DNA from: Xanthomonas fragariae
GTDB taxonomy: Bacteria > Pseudomonadota > Gammaproteobacteria > Xanthomonadales > Xanthomonadaceae
Length of the DNA: 64,000 bases
Direction of reading: 5' to 3'
NCBI RefSeq assembly: GCF_900183975.1
Contig: NZ_LT853882.1
Location: 3,465,501-3,529,500, forward strand
The translations under genes and the position numbers were made by a program. Shown piece after piece: positions 8,332 through 18,680 of the stretch (position 1 is the stretch's first letter; the number at the start of each line of letters is the position of its first letter). Below the pieces are notes generated by a model. It was given only the letters and a program-made list of their open reading frames with translations, did no database searches and was not told the DNA's origin.

Positions 8332-8871
8332 TCACTTTATTTGATCATCCAATGCGAGTGCGGCCGGCCGTTCAAGCCATCCACCCGCACCGTCCGGCAC
8401 AAGTTCAATCAGCTCGATGCGGTCTTCGTAGACCCCGGTGACCCGGCCATCGCTCTGTCCCAGATACACACCCGGCCGCACCCGGTAGGTCACCTTGTCG
8501 GGCGCCATCACCAGAGCGATCAGGCCCGACCCGCCTCCAATGGTCCCCACCATGTCGAGGGCGTCGAGCGGGAAAGCTTCCAACGGTTCCTTGCGCCGGT
8601 TCGGATCCGGACGCGTACCATTGCCACCTTCGGCGCCGACCCAGGCATCGCTGAACGGATCCCGCATCGCCTGCGCCGCATATTCGAAGGTTTCGAACTG
8701 CTGCATCACCGGCAGCGGTTCCAGCGGCGGCGCAGGACGCGCACGCACTTCGGCCACCCACGCTTCCAGGTTCGGCGCATCGCCCGGCGTGCTGGTGACG
8801 CCGCGGCTGCACGCCGGCAGTACAGCGATTAACGCCACGCAGGACAGGATTTTGAGCAGTCTCATGTTCAT
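8332..8871 (-). CDS. pilP: Type IV pilus assembly lipoprotein PilP
   Basis: A 179-aa inner-membrane-anchored lipoprotein that links the PilMNO platform to the PilQ secretin. The N terminus MNMRLLKILSCVALIAVLPAC is a lipoprotein signal with lipobox LPAC, so Cys-21 should be lipidated. A Pro-rich linker follows (PAPPLEPLP), then a C-terminal beta domain (about 90-170, GTIGGGSGLIALVMAPDKVTYRVRPG) of the kind that binds the PilQ N0 domain. The start overlaps the pilO stop by 4 bp (ATGA), which indicates translational coupling. Confidence 0.96.
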   Translation of the reverse strand: MNMRLLKILSCVALIAVLPACSRGVTSTPGDAPNLEAWVAEVRARPAPPLEPLPVMQQFETFEYAAQAMRDPFSDAWVGAEGGNGTRPDPNRRKEPLEAFPLDALDMVGTIGGGSGLIALVMAPDKVTYRVRPGVYLGQSDGRVTGVYEDRIELIELVPDGAGGWLERPAALALDDQIK

Positions 8872-9533
8872 TGGCCGCCCTTCTTGGCAGCGTCGGCCGT
8901 AGCCTTCTCCTGCTCGGCCATTTCCTCGTCGTCCAGATAACGATAGGTCTTGACCGTGCCGGACAGTTCCAGCGCCCCGCGCGGCGTAATGCCGGCCTTG
9001 GGTTCCTTCGGCTTGAGGTTGATGTCGTGCATGGTCAGGATCACCACGCGCGGCAGGGAGGCTACGCCGCCGACGAAGGCACCGAACTGGTGGTAACTAC
9101 CCACCATGCGTAGCGCAATCGGCTTCTCGGCGTAGAACTCCTTGGGCGATTCCGGACCCGGCTGGAACAACTCGTTGGACAAGCCACTGGACAGCGCGGT
9201 CTGCGAGATATCAATGATCAGATCCGGCATTTCCGTCTTGCTGGGCAGCTGACGCAACATCTGCTGCAGCACCTGCTCCATCTGCGCAAGCTGCTGCTTG
9301 AGTGGCTCCAGATTTACCGCGCGGCCCTGCTGGGTCTCGAACTCGGTGCGCAATTGCGTTTCGGTGGCTTCCAGTCCTTCCAATGCATCGCGCTTGCTGC
9401 TGATCAGCAGGAACCAGGCCAACACCAGGATGAAAAGGCCGACCACCATGCAGAACACGATACGTGCTTGCTGCGGCCACCCGCCGATGTTGTTGAAATC
9501 CAGATCGCTGAGCTTGAATGATTTCTTACTCAT
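8868..9533 (-). CDS. pilO: Type IV pilus inner-membrane protein PilO
   Basis: A 221-aa bitopic membrane protein that pairs with PilN. Start ATG 9533 (MSKKSFKLSDLDFNN) overlaps the pilN stop as ATGA. A longer in-frame opening exists upstream but runs inside pilN and is not used here. One transmembrane helix (about residues 28-48, FCMVVGLFILVLAWFLL) is followed by a coiled coil with heptad leucines and glutamines (about 55-100), then a ferredoxin-like domain (YHQFGAFVGGVASLPRVV). The tail is charged and Ala/Glu-rich. Confidence 0.96.
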   Translation of the reverse strand: MSKKSFKLSDLDFNNIGGWPQQARIVFCMVVGLFILVLAWFLLISSKRDALEGLEATETQLRTEFETQQGRAVNLEPLKQQLAQMEQVLQQMLRQLPSKTEMPDLIIDISQTALSSGLSNELFQPGPESPKEFYAEKPIALRMVGSYHQFGAFVGGVASLPRVVILTMHDINLKPKEPKAGITPRGALELSGTVKTYRYLDDEEMAEQEKATADAAKKGGQ

Positions 9534-10284
9534 GACGCCGCGCCCTCCTGCGGCCGATTGACTGGCGCCGGCGGCGCCTGCATAGGTACAGGCGCAGCCG
9601 CTGCAGGTGTCGCCGCTGGCGCGCCCGCAGGTGCCGCACCGGCCGGTTTTCCGGCCGGCGCTTGCGCGTCGACCGCTGCTGGCGTGGCGCCGTTCTTGTC
9701 CGCCTCGTTCGGATTGGCCAGCTTGACCTTGAGCGTGAACACATACGGCAGCGCCTTGGTGTCCATCGACGATGCAGCGGGTTGCCCGGCCTTGTCCTGG
9801 CTCTTGGCCTCGATGATCGACAGATCCGGATTGGTCATCCAACCCGAGCCTTCAAGATTGCGCATGTACGCACTGACGCGGGCATTGGACTGCGAGCGCC
9901 CTTCCAGGGTCAGGATGTCGCCGTCCTGCTTGATATTGGTCAGCACCACGCCATCGGGAATGGTGCGCACCAGCGAATCGAACAGATGCACCATCTGCGA
10001 CCGATTAGCCTGCAGTTCCTCGATCACCTTCTTACGGGCAAGCAGGCGGTCCTTCTTTTTATCGAGTTCCTTGATCTTTTCGTTCTGAGCCTTGACCTTG
10101 TCGATCTCGGTGGTCAGGAACGCGTTGCGCTCGGTCTGGCCACTGATCTGCACGTCGTAGTAGAACCAGATCAACCCAGACAGCAGAACGCCGCCGAGCG
10201 CGGCAAAGCCCAGCATCGAGTAGAACTCGCGCTCGCGCGCCTTCCGGCGCTCGGCGCGCCAGGGCATTAGATTGATTCTTGCCA

Positions 10285-10285
<1 letters not shown>
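9530..10285 (-). CDS. pilN: Type IV pilus inner-membrane protein PilN
   Basis: A 251-aa partner of PilO and docking site for cytoplasmic PilM. The first residues MARINLMPWRAERRK contain the INLLPWR-type motif that binds PilM. A transmembrane helix follows (about 26-45), then a coiled coil rich in Lys/Glu/Leu (about 50-100) and a periplasmic ferredoxin-like domain (ILTLEGRSQSNARVSAYMRNLEGSGW). The last 50 residues are unusually long and Ala/Pro-rich (many APAGAP-type units). Its ATG shares one base with the pilM stop (TGATG). Confidence 0.96.
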
Positions 10286-11420
<1,135 letters not shown>

Positions 11421-11557
11421 CTCCCTCACGCGCGAGGCAATCGCCCCGAAACATGCCCCCAGTGTTGTCTGCTGCGATCCCCAGAGTTCGGCCCCAGCCC
11501 AACTCAACGTCATCTATACTCTGTGACCAAGAAATCCGCAATTGGAATCTCTCTTAC

Positions 11558-13984
11558 ATGCCCCGTATTCGCCGTTGGCTGGGCTGGATCCTGGCCATGA
11601 TCGTGGTGCTCGCACTGCTTGGCGCTGTTGCTGCCGGCGGCCTGTATTACGCCATTTCCTCGAAGTTGCCGGACGTGCAGTCGCTCAAGCAGGTCGAGCT
11701 GCAAGAGCCGATGTACGTCTATTCCAGCGACGGTCGCCTAATGGCCGTCTATGGCGAGACCCGGCGCTATCCCATCCAGATGAAGAACGTGCCACTGCGC
11801 CTCAAGCAGGCCTTCCTGGCGACCGAGGACGCGCGCTTCTACGAGCACGGGGGCGTGGACTACAAGGGCATTGCCCGCGCGGTCTGGCTGCTGGCCAGCA
11901 CCGACGCCAAGCGCGTGCCGGGTGGTTCGACCATCACACAGCAGGTGGCGCGCCAGTTCTTCCTGAGTTCCGAGTACAGCTACACGCGCAAGCTCGCCGA
12001 GATCCTGTTGGCGCGCAAGATCGAGAGTGAACTGAGCAAGGACGAGATCTTCGAGCTGTATCTCAACAAGAGCTTCTTCGGTAACCGTGCCTACGGCGTA
12101 GGCGCTGCCGCCGAGTACTACTACGGCAAGAAAATGAGTGAGTTGAGCCTGGACGAGATGGCCTCGCTTGCTGGCATTCCCAAGTTCCCGTCCAGCGGCA
12201 ATCCGATCAGCAACCCAGAGCGTGCGCAGGAACGTCGCGACTATTACGTGCTGCAACGCATGGCCGATCTGGGCTTCGTCAGTCAGGCAGAAGCCGATGC
12301 TGCGAAGGCGGTGCCGATGCATGCAAAGCAGCACGAGCCGCCGGTCGAGGTGTATGCACCGTACGTGGCCGAGCTGGTGCGTCAGGAGATGATCGCCAAG
12401 TACGGCGGCGATGTGCTTAACAAGGGCTACCATGTCACCACCACCATCGACGCCACGCTACAGAGCGGTGCCGACGCGGCGGTTGCCGAAGGCCTGCGCC
12501 TGTACGACCACCGGCATGGCTGGCACGGCGTGGAGCAGCACTTCGACGTGGCCGCCGATGCCGACGCGCTGGCATTGGCCAAGCATTTGTCGGGCGTGTT
12601 CACCCAGGGCGGCTTGCGCGCGGTGATCGTGGCGCGCACCAATGCCGATGGCGGCGTCACCGTGGTGCAGAGCGACAAAACCGAACTGACCTTGCCGGCA
12701 ACTGCCAGCCACTGGACCAACAAAACGCCGGCCAAGCTACTGACCCGCGGTGACCTGACCCGCATCCGTGCCGGCGAAAAGGACGGCGAGTGGATCATCG
12801 ACCAGTTGCCGCTCGGCCAGGCCGCGCTGGTGTCGCTGGACGCCAATAGCGGGGCCCTGCGGGCTTTGATCGGCGGTTTCAGTTTTGCCGGCAACAAGTT
12901 CAATCGCGCCACCCAGGCACGGCGTCAGCCAGGGTCGAGCTTCAAACCGTTCGTGTATGCGGCCGCATTCGAGAAGGGCTTCAATCCCGCTTCGATCGTG
13001 CTGGATGCGCCAGTGGTATTTCGCGATCGTCGCGGCAAGACCTGGTCGCCGCAGAACGACGGCGGCGGTTTCCGTGGCCCGATGCGCTTGCGCGAAGCCC
13101 TGGTGCAATCGCGCAACTTGGTGTCGGTGCGCTTGTTGGACGCGATCAGCGTCGATTTCGCACGCAAATACATCAGCCAGTTCGGTTTCCAGGAAGCGGA
13201 ATTGCCGCCCAATCTGTCGATGTCGCTGGGCACCGCGTCGCTGACGCCACTATCGGTTGCGCGGGGCTATGCAGTGTTTGCCAACGGCGGCTCGCGAGTG
13301 GAGACCTGGATCGTCGATGAGGTCAAAGACCGCGACGGCAATGTCATCTTCAAGGAAGTGCCGGCGGTGGCCTGCCGCACCTGCGCGTTGCAAGGCGGCA
13401 CCGCCGCACCGGTGAGTCAGGTCGTGGACGGCTTCAACTTCGGCGCTCAGGCACCTGCCGCACTGCCAGCACCCGCAGCCGATGCAGCACCGGCGCCTGC
13501 ACAAACCGCGCCGGCCGCCATTGCCGAAACCAGGATCGCACCGCGCGCCATCGATGCGCGCACTGCGTATCAGCTGGTGTCGATGATGCGCGATGTCGTC
13601 CAGCGTGGCACGGGCACCGCAGCCAAGGTGCTGGGGCGTGAGGACGTCGGCGGCAAGACCGGTTCGACCAACGATCACCGCGACGCCTGGTTCTCCGGCT
13701 TCGGTGGACCCTACGCCACCACGGTGTGGGTGGGTCGCGATGATTTCCGCTCGCTCGGTTATCGCGAGTACGGTGGCAAGGCGGCGTTGCCGATCTGGAT
13801 CGACTACATGCGCGTGGCGTTGAAAGACATGCCGATCGCAGCCAACGACCCGCCTGAAGGCATGATCCAGGCCACCATCAATGGCGCAGTCGAATGGGTG
13901 AAGACCGAAGATCTGGATCGCCTGCAGGACTACGATTACGGTCTGCAGCAACAGCAGGACGAGAAGGCCTTCGATATCTTTTGA
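11558..13984 (+). CDS. mrcA: Penicillin-binding protein 1A
   Basis: A bifunctional peptidoglycan glycosyltransferase/transpeptidase, 808 aa from ATG 11558 ([10 protein letters not shown]); an upstream in-frame opening has no start support. One transmembrane helix at residues 9-31 anchors it. The GT51 domain (about 55-235) has Glu-90 in [10 protein letters not shown] and [13 protein letters not shown]. The transpeptidase domain has SSFK with Ser-460 as nucleophile, SRN at about 518-520 and KTG at about 700-702. An Ala/Pro-rich insert (about 640-670) precedes the KTG region. It is divergent from the pil operon. Confidence 0.97.
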   Translation: MPRIRRWLGWILAMIVVLALLGAVAAGGLYYAISSKLPDVQSLKQVELQEPMYVYSSDGRLMAVYGETRRYPIQMKNVPLRLKQAFLATEDARFYEHGGVDYKGIARAVWLLASTDAKRVPGGSTITQQVARQFFLSSEYSYTRKLAEILLARKIESELSKDEIFELYLNKSFFGNRAYGVGAAAEYYYGKKMSELSLDEMASLAGIPKFPSSGNPISNPERAQERRDYYVLQRMADLGFVSQAEADAAKAVPMHAKQHEPPVEVYAPYVAELVRQEMIAKYGGDVLNKGYHVTTTIDATLQSGADAAVAEGLRLYDHRHGWHGVEQHFDVAADADALALAKHLSGVFTQGGLRAVIVARTNADGGVTVVQSDKTELTLPATASHWTNKTPAKLLTRGDLTRIRAGEKDGEWIIDQLPLGQAALVSLDANSGALRALIGGFSFAGNKFNRATQARRQPGSSFKPFVYAAAFEKGFNPASIVLDAPVVFRDRRGKTWSPQNDGGGFRGPMRLREALVQSRNLVSVRLLDAISVDFARKYISQFGFQEAELPPNLSMSLGTASLTPLSVARGYAVFANGGSRVETWIVDEVKDRDGNVIFKEVPAVACRTCALQGGTAAPVSQVVDGFNFGAQAPAALPAPAADAAPAPAQTAPAAIAETRIAPRAIDARTAYQLVSMMRDVVQRGTGTAAKVLGREDVGGKTGSTNDHRDAWFSGFGGPYATTVWVGRDDFRSLGYREYGGKAALPIWIDYMRVALKDMPIAANDPPEGMIQATINGAVEWVKTEDLDRLQDYDYGLQQQQDEKAFDIF

Positions 13985-14069
13985 GTGCTGGGGATTTGAG
14001 ATGGCTTCGCCCACCTGGGTCTCCGATCGGTTTAGCAGTACCGGCATGCACACTCGCAGAGAAAGCACC

Positions 14070-14100
14070 GGGGCAATCACCATTGCGTGATTGCCCCTTC
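14070..14100 (+). terminator. Terminator after mrcA
   Basis: GGGGCAATCAC and GTGATTGCCCC pair over 11 bp around the loop CATTGC, 86 bp after the mrcA stop. Only a short T-rich tail follows. Confidence 0.75.
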
Positions 14101-14179
14101 AGAGACGGCATGAAGCGTTCGCCGAGTCTTCATGCCGCTGTTGTAGAGTCGAGTCCAGGTTCATGAGGGGAGCCCGGTC

Positions 14180-14830
14180 ATGCATCACGCACGCGAGCAC
14201 GCCAACACACACACCCGCGAACGTCGCCATCGGTTGGCGCACGAAGCCGCACGCTTGATGGCCGAAGGTGGCATCCGCGATTTTCATCAAGCCAAGCTCA
14301 AGGCCGCCAGCCGGCTTGGCATCCACGACGACGCATCGCTGCCGCGCAATCGCGAGATTGAAGATGCGTTGCGCGAATATCAGCGCCTGTTTGCAGGGCC
14401 TGTACACGGCGTGCGTTTGCGCCAACGCCGCGAGGCTGCGTTGCGGGCACTGGAATTTCTCAGCCCATTCCAGCCGCGACTCACCGGCATGGTGCTCGAC
14501 GGTACCGCCGATGCCAATGCGCCAGTGCAGTTGCAGTTGCATAGCGACGATGCCGACGCAGTGCAACGCTTCCTGGAGGAGCACCGCATTCCGGCCAAAT
14601 CGCGCATCCGCCGATTGCGCCTGGATCGCGAGCGCAACGGTGATTTCCCGGTGTGGCTGTTCGACGCCGAGGAACTTACCTTCGACCTGACCGTGCTGCC
14701 TTACGACGCGCTGCGTCAGGCCCCGCTATCGCAGCTCGACGAGAAGCCGATGACCCGCGCATCGGCCGCACAGGTACGTCAGTTATTGGCCGAAGATGAC
14801 GGCAACGACGCCGTACAACAGTTGCGCTGA
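14180..14830 (+). CDS. Conserved hypothetical protein, function unknown
   Basis: A 216-aa soluble protein with GGGGAG about 9 bases before ATG 14180. It opens with a His/Arg-rich stretch (MHHAREHANTHTRERRHR), then a helical region with ARLMAEGGIRDFHQAKLKAA, which resembles the N terminus of proteins that grip nucleotides or RNA. The C-terminal half has alternating beta/alpha character (LTGMVLDGTADANAPVQLQL, FDLTVLPYDALRQAPLSQLD). The end pattern loosely recalls small nucleotidyltransferase-like proteins of xanthomonads, but no catalytic motif could be fixed. No signal peptide or membrane helix. It stands alone between two terminators. Confidence 0.75.
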   Translation: MHHAREHANTHTRERRHRLAHEAARLMAEGGIRDFHQAKLKAASRLGIHDDASLPRNREIEDALREYQRLFAGPVHGVRLRQRREAALRALEFLSPFQPRLTGMVLDGTADANAPVQLQLHSDDADAVQRFLEEHRIPAKSRIRRLRLDRERNGDFPVWLFDAEELTFDLTVLPYDALRQAPLSQLDEKPMTRASAAQVRQLLAEDDGNDAVQQLR

Positions 14831-14894
14831 TTCGCAGCCGCGTCAGCATCCGCCAGCAAGGCTGCGATGCGCACTTGAGTTCCGCCCAACAGCA

Positions 14895-14917
14895 AACGCC
14901 CCGCAATGCGGGGCGTT
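14895..14917 (-). terminator. Terminator of gltA, probably bidirectional
   Basis: AACGCCCCGC and GCGGGGCGTT form a perfect 10-bp stem with loop AAT, 26 bp past the gltA stop on the minus strand and 65 bp past the preceding plus-strand gene, so it can serve both convergent genes. Confidence 0.75.
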
Positions 14918-14942
14918 CGTTCAAACAGATAACCACAAGCGC

Positions 14943-16232
14943 TTAGCGCTGGCCGGCGTCCTTGTAATCTCGATTGTCATAGCCGGTGTAGATCTGGCGC
15001 GGACGGCCGATCTTCATTTCAGGGTCGACCTGTTGCTCCAGCCAATGCGACACCCAACCGGCGGTGCGTGCGATGGCAAACATCACGGTGAACATTTCCA
15101 CCGGAATGTTGAGCGCCTTGTAGATCAGACCCGAGTAGAAGTCGACGTTCGGGTACAGCTTTCGCTGCACGAAGTAGTCGTCCTTCAACGCGGCTTCTTC
15201 CAGTTTCAGCGCAACTTCCAGAAGCGGATCGTTGACGCCCAGCTCGCCCAGCACCTTGTGGGTCATTTCGCGGATGATCTTGGCGCGCGGATCGAAGTTC
15301 TTGTAGACGCGGTGACCGAAGCCCATCAGACGGAACGAGGAGTTCTTGTCCTTGGCCTTGGCAACAGCGGATTCGACGTTGTCGGCGGTGCCGATCTCTT
15401 CCAGCATCTTCAGCACGGCTTCGTTGGCGCCACCGTGTGCCGGGCCCCACAGCGCGGTGATACCCGCGGCAACCGAGGCGTAGGGATTCGCACCGGTCGA
15501 ACCGACCAGACGCACGGTCGAGGTCGAGGCGTTTTGCTCGTGATCGGCGTGCAGGATAAACAGCAGATCCAGCGCCTTGGCGACGACCGGATTGATCTCC
15601 AGCGGCTCGCTCGGCACTTCGAACATCATGTGCAGGAAACGGTCGACGTAGTTGAGATTGTTGCGCGGGTAGCGGATCGGCCAGCCGATCGAATAGCGGT
15701 ACGCAGCAGCAGCCAGGGTGGGCACTTTGGCGATCAGACGGATGGCAGCCTGACGGCGCTGTTCCGGGTCGTTGAGGTCCAGGGTGTCGTGATAGAAGGC
15801 CGACAACGACGCGACCGAACCGGCCAGCATGGCCATCGGATGCGCGTCATGGCGGAATCCACCGAGAAAGTTCTTCAGCGACTCGTGCATCATCGTGTGA
15901 TGCGTCACCTCGTGGTCGAACTTCTCGAATTCGTCCGCCGTCGGCAGCTCGCCGTTCATCAGCAGATACGAGACTTCGAGGAAGCTGGACTTCTCGGCCA
16001 ACTGTTCAATCGGGTAGCCGCGATACAACAACACGCCGTTGTCGCCATCGATGTAGGTGATGGCCGACTTGCAACTGGCGGTGGCGGTGAAGCCCGAGTC
16101 GTAGGTGAACAGACCGGTTTCTTTGGTCAGCTTGGAAATATCGACGCAATCATTGCCAAGCGTGGGCTTGAGAACCGGCAGAACAACCGACTTGTCGCCG
16201 GCGTTGAGCGTGACCTGATCAAGATCGGACAC
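14943..16232 (-). CDS. gltA: Citrate synthase
   Basis: Condenses oxaloacetate with acetyl-CoA, the entry step of the TCA cycle. 429 aa from GTG 16232 ([11 protein letters not shown]), preceded by GGAG with 8-base spacing; this is the usual length of the hexameric type II enzyme. Signature regions are [18 protein letters not shown] near the N terminus, [10 protein letters not shown], the catalytic His in [18 protein letters not shown] [29 protein letters not shown], and [17 protein letters not shown] with the second active His and the substrate Arg residues. It has its own terminator and no operon partners. Confidence 0.98.
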   Translation of the reverse strand: MSDLDQVTLNAGDKSVVLPVLKPTLGNDCVDISKLTKETGLFTYDSGFTATASCKSAITYIDGDNGVLLYRGYPIEQLAEKSSFLEVSYLLMNGELPTADEFEKFDHEVTHHTMMHESLKNFLGGFRHDAHPMAMLAGSVASLSAFYHDTLDLNDPEQRRQAAIRLIAKVPTLAAAAYRYSIGWPIRYPRNNLNYVDRFLHMMFEVPSEPLEINPVVAKALDLLFILHADHEQNASTSTVRLVGSTGANPYASVAAGITALWGPAHGGANEAVLKMLEEIGTADNVESAVAKAKDKNSSFRLMGFGHRVYKNFDPRAKIIREMTHKVLGELGVNDPLLEVALKLEEAALKDDYFVQRKLYPNVDFYSGLIYKALNIPVEMFTVMFAIARTAGWVSHWLEQQVDPEMKIGRPRQIYTGYDNRDYKDAGQR

Positions 16233-16403
16233 TGTGTACGCTCCTTCAGTGGAAGGCGCCTGCACTCGAACGGGCAGGCGCGTGATGGAAGTCCAGGGCA
16301 TCGCCCGGATCACGTTATTATCGCACAGCAGCATTTTGGTCGTCGCTTGGACAGAAGTCGTAGACGAAGCCGTCAGGAAGGCGAAGACGGACTCAGTAAC
16401 ACC

Positions 16404-16433
16404 AAAAAAAGGCCGCGCAATGCGCGGCCTTTG
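16404..16433 (-). terminator. Terminator of rpmE2
   Basis: On the minus strand AAAGGCCGCGC pairs with GCGCGGCCTTT around ATT, followed by seven T residues. It lies 24 bp past the rpmE2 stop and is one of the strongest terminators in the window. Confidence 0.9.
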
Positions 16434-16456
16434 CCGGTACAGCCCGTTCTACAAGT

Positions 16457-16699
16457 TCAGCGCGCGTAGCGCTTCTGGAACTTGTCGATACGCCCACCGG
16501 TGTCGATCACCTTCTGCTTGCCTGTATAGAACGGGTGCGATGCAGAGGAAATTTCCACCTTGATGAGCGGATATTCCTGGCCGTCTTCCCACTTCACTGT
16601 CTCTTTCGAGCCCATGGTGGAACGGGTCAGAATCTTGAAATCAGACGTCACGTCGTGGAAGACGACGTCTTTGTAGCTGGGATGAACGTTATCTTTCAT
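16457..16699 (-). CDS. rpmE2: 50S ribosomal protein L31, type B (zinc-independent)
   Basis: An 80-aa L31 paralogue on the large ribosomal subunit. [17 protein letters not shown] and [17 protein letters not shown] are typical. It lacks the CxxC zinc-ribbon cysteines of type A L31; there is no cysteine in the protein. Type B L31 often replaces type A under zinc limitation through Zur control, but no Zur box could be recognised here. It is a single-gene unit with its own terminator. Confidence 0.95.
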   Translation of the reverse strand: MKDNVHPSYKDVVFHDVTSDFKILTRSTMGSKETVKWEDGQEYPLIKVEISSASHPFYTGKQKVIDTGGRIDKFQKRYAR

Positions 16700-16770
16700 A
16701 GACTTGGCGCCGGGCTGCCTGGGTAAGCGAGAAATTATAGCTGTCTGCAGACAGCCCGCGCAAGATCGCC

Positions 16771-17709
16771 TTACCCTGCCACCAAGGCGGCCCCGACCAG
16801 GCCGTAGAACTGCTGACGGTCGTACTCCAGCAGCAGGTTGGCGTTGTCGGGCGCCCCGCCCTGGCTATTCCAATCCACCAAGGTCATGCCGCGGGTATGC
16901 GTGCCGGACAGCTCGATATGGACCGGGCGCTGCTCCAAGCGGTGTGCGCCTTCCGGGTGCAGGGCGAAGGCCATCGCCAGCGCGTCGGCGGCATACCAAT
17001 ACTCGCCGCGGCTGTCTGCCGACCACAAGCGGGTCTTGCGCGAAATTTCCTCATAGAACCTGGCATAGGCCGAGTCCGCTGCCAGCCACTGCTCCACATC
17101 CCGATGCAGCAGGCCATGCACGATGGTCGCTTCCCAATCGGCAACGTCGAACCGCGGGAAACCGCGGAACACGATATGCGCCGCTTCCGGGTCGAAGCCG
17201 ATATTGAATTCGGCCACTGCGGTGATGTTGCCGTGCCCGGTCAACGCCCCGCCCATCACCACCAGCCGCGCCACGCGCTGCGGCAGGGTCGGATCCAGGG
17301 TGAGCGCAAGGACCAGATTGGTCAGCGGGCCGAGTGCGACCAGCAGAAGCTGGCCGGCATGTTCGTGCGACAAGCGCAAGATAGCGAGCGCGGCATGCTC
17401 TGCGTCGGCAGTACGCTTGGCCGGCGCAAGACCGACATCACCGAAGCCATCGATGCCATGCACATGCGCCGCGTCCACCGACGGATGCAGCAACGGCTGC
17501 GGACAGCCCGCATAGACCGGCACATCGTCACGACCGGCGATCTGGCAGACCTTCAAGGCATTGCGCACGGTGTGCTCCAGACCCACGTTGCCGACGGCGA
17601 TGGTCAGGCCGACAACCTCGTGACGGGTGTCGTTGAAGGCCATCAGCAATGCCAGCGCGTCGTCGACGCCCGGGTCGGTCTCGATCAGCAGCGGTATCTG
17701 CTTGGTCAT
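16771..17709 (-). CDS. Inosine-uridine-type nucleoside hydrolase
   Basis: 312 aa from ATG 17709 ([21 protein letters not shown]). It hydrolyses the N-glycosidic bond of ribonucleosides to base plus ribose. The calcium/ribose-binding DPGVDDA motif at residues 12-18 has ETDPG instead of the commoner [38 protein letters not shown] and a late DALAMA with acidic residue (residues about 245) complete the family pattern. IS-E2 sits 88 bp upstream of the start, so its native promoter may be displaced. Confidence 0.92.
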   Translation of the reverse strand: MTKQIPLLIETDPGVDDALALLMAFNDTRHEVVGLTIAVGNVGLEHTVRNALKVCQIAGRDDVPVYAGCPQPLLHPSVDAAHVHGIDGFGDVGLAPAKRTADAEHAALAILRLSHEHAGQLLLVALGPLTNLVLALTLDPTLPQRVARLVVMGGALTGHGNITAVAEFNIGFDPEAAHIVFRGFPRFDVADWEATIVHGLLHRDVEQWLAADSAYARFYEEISRKTRLWSADSRGEYWYAADALAMAFALHPEGAHRLEQRPVHIELSGTHTRGMTLVDWNSQGGAPDNANLLLEYDRQQFYGLVGAALVAG

Positions 17710-17804
17710 GGGATCCGGAATTCGGGATTCGATGCGGCATCTTCGCAAGGATCGGCCGGCCAAGCGAATCACCAGCACGCAGCAGCCTGGCTCTTAGAGC
17801 CTGT

Positions 17805-18323
17805 TCACGATCTTTTGAGTAGAAGCGCCAAGAAGGCCAGATGGATGAACTGCAAGCTGGTGTTGAGTTTGCGCTCGCAGTTCTTCCACAGCCTTCGGTT
17901 TTTCTCCAGCCAGGCAAAACTGCGCTCGACGATCCAGCGCTTGGGCATGACCTTGAAGGTGTGCAGTTCGCTGCGCTTGGCAATCTGCACCGTGAGCTGC
18001 TCGCCTAGAATCTCTCGCACGCCTTCGGCAAACGGTACTCCGGTGTAACCACTGTCGCACAGCAGGCTTTGTACATGCGTCAAGTTTGACTGACAGCGCT
18101 CCAGCGCCCGCAGCGCACCTTTGCGGTCGGTCACCTCCGCCGTCGTCACCGCGATGGCATGGGGCAACCCCTGGGTATCAACAGCGATATGCCGCTTGAT
18201 GCCCGACACCTTTTTGCCCGCATCATATCCCTTTTGCCCGGCTGTGTCCGTGTTCTTGACGCTCTGCGCGTCCACGATCAAGAACCTGCTGAAGATGTTG
18301 CGCTCCTGTTTCTGGCGGGCCAC
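17805..18323 (-). CDS. IS-E2 transposase, second frame (orfB, catalytic)
   Basis: About 172 aa from an internal GTG, but most likely made as a fusion with orfA by a +1 (or -2) shift at the six-A run just upstream (ALKK then NQVGVARQKQ). It holds the DDE residues: FLIVDAQSVKNTD (first Asp), LLCDSGYTGVPFAEG (second Asp) and MPKRWIVERSFAWLEKNRRL (Glu). It is intact, unlike the IS-E1 copy, so it could mobilise both. Confidence 0.88.
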   Translation of the reverse strand: MARQKQERNIFSRFLIVDAQSVKNTDTAGQKGYDAGKKVSGIKRHIAVDTQGLPHAIAVTTAEVTDRKGALRALERCQSNLTHVQSLLCDSGYTGVPFAEGVREILGEQLTVQIAKRSELHTFKVMPKRWIVERSFAWLEKNRRLWKNCERKLNTSLQFIHLAFLALLLKRS

Positions 18324-18621
18324 GCCAACCTGATTTTTTGAGCGCCCGCTCCAGCAGGCTCACTCCTTCATCGTCGCACTCGCTCCACTTGGCAAAGTAC
18401 GCGTGCACGGTCCGCCACTTCGGAAAGTCGCTGGGTAGCGCTCGCCATTGGCAACCGGTTCGCAGCACGTACAACACTGCGCACCACACCTCATACATAT
18501 CCACTCGGCGTGGCTTGGTGCGCTTGCGCGCTTGTTCCAGGATCGGGAGGATGTGTTCGAAACGCTCCCGGCTCATGTCGCTCGGATAGGTTTTTTGGCG
18601 CATCCGCAGAGTCTGCACCAA
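18223..18621 (-). CDS. IS-E2 transposase, first frame (orfA)
   Basis: 132 aa reading from a TTG at 18621; an ATG six codons in (MRQKTYPSDMSRERF) is the more likely start. It is the DUF4096-type N-terminal domain (WCAVLYVLRTGCQWRALP, FPKWRTVHAYFAKW). The frame runs through a run of six A residues at ALKKS, where the second frame begins +1 relative to it, and then continues nonsensically to a stop at 18223. Alone it probably gives a DNA-binding inhibitor-like product; the fusion gives transposase. Confidence 0.85.
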   Translation of the reverse strand: MVQTLRMRQKTYPSDMSRERFEHILPILEQARKRTKPRRVDMYEVWCAVLYVLRTGCQWRALPSDFPKWRTVHAYFAKWSECDDEGVSLLERALKKSGWRGPPETGAQHLQQVLDRGRAERQEHGHSRAKGI

Positions 18622-18680
18622 TCAGGAAAGATCGTGAACAGGCTCTTAGGAATCCCCAATCCCGCATGCCCAATCCAGAC

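Larger units (their letters stand above)
17797..18645 (-). mobile_element. IS-E copy 2, complete 849-bp IS5-family element
   Basis: The ends GAGCCTGTTCACGATCTTTT and its near-perfect complement ending GAACAGGCTC are flanked by TTA on both sides (17794-17796 and 18646-18648). It carries two overlapping frames in the arrangement of IS427-group elements. It lies between the nucleoside hydrolase start and the recG stop. Confidence 0.95.

Noticed and set aside
14796..16469. 557-codon plus-strand frame opposite gltA
   Set aside because: Antisense to a clear citrate synthase gene; composition is that of a high-GC shadow.
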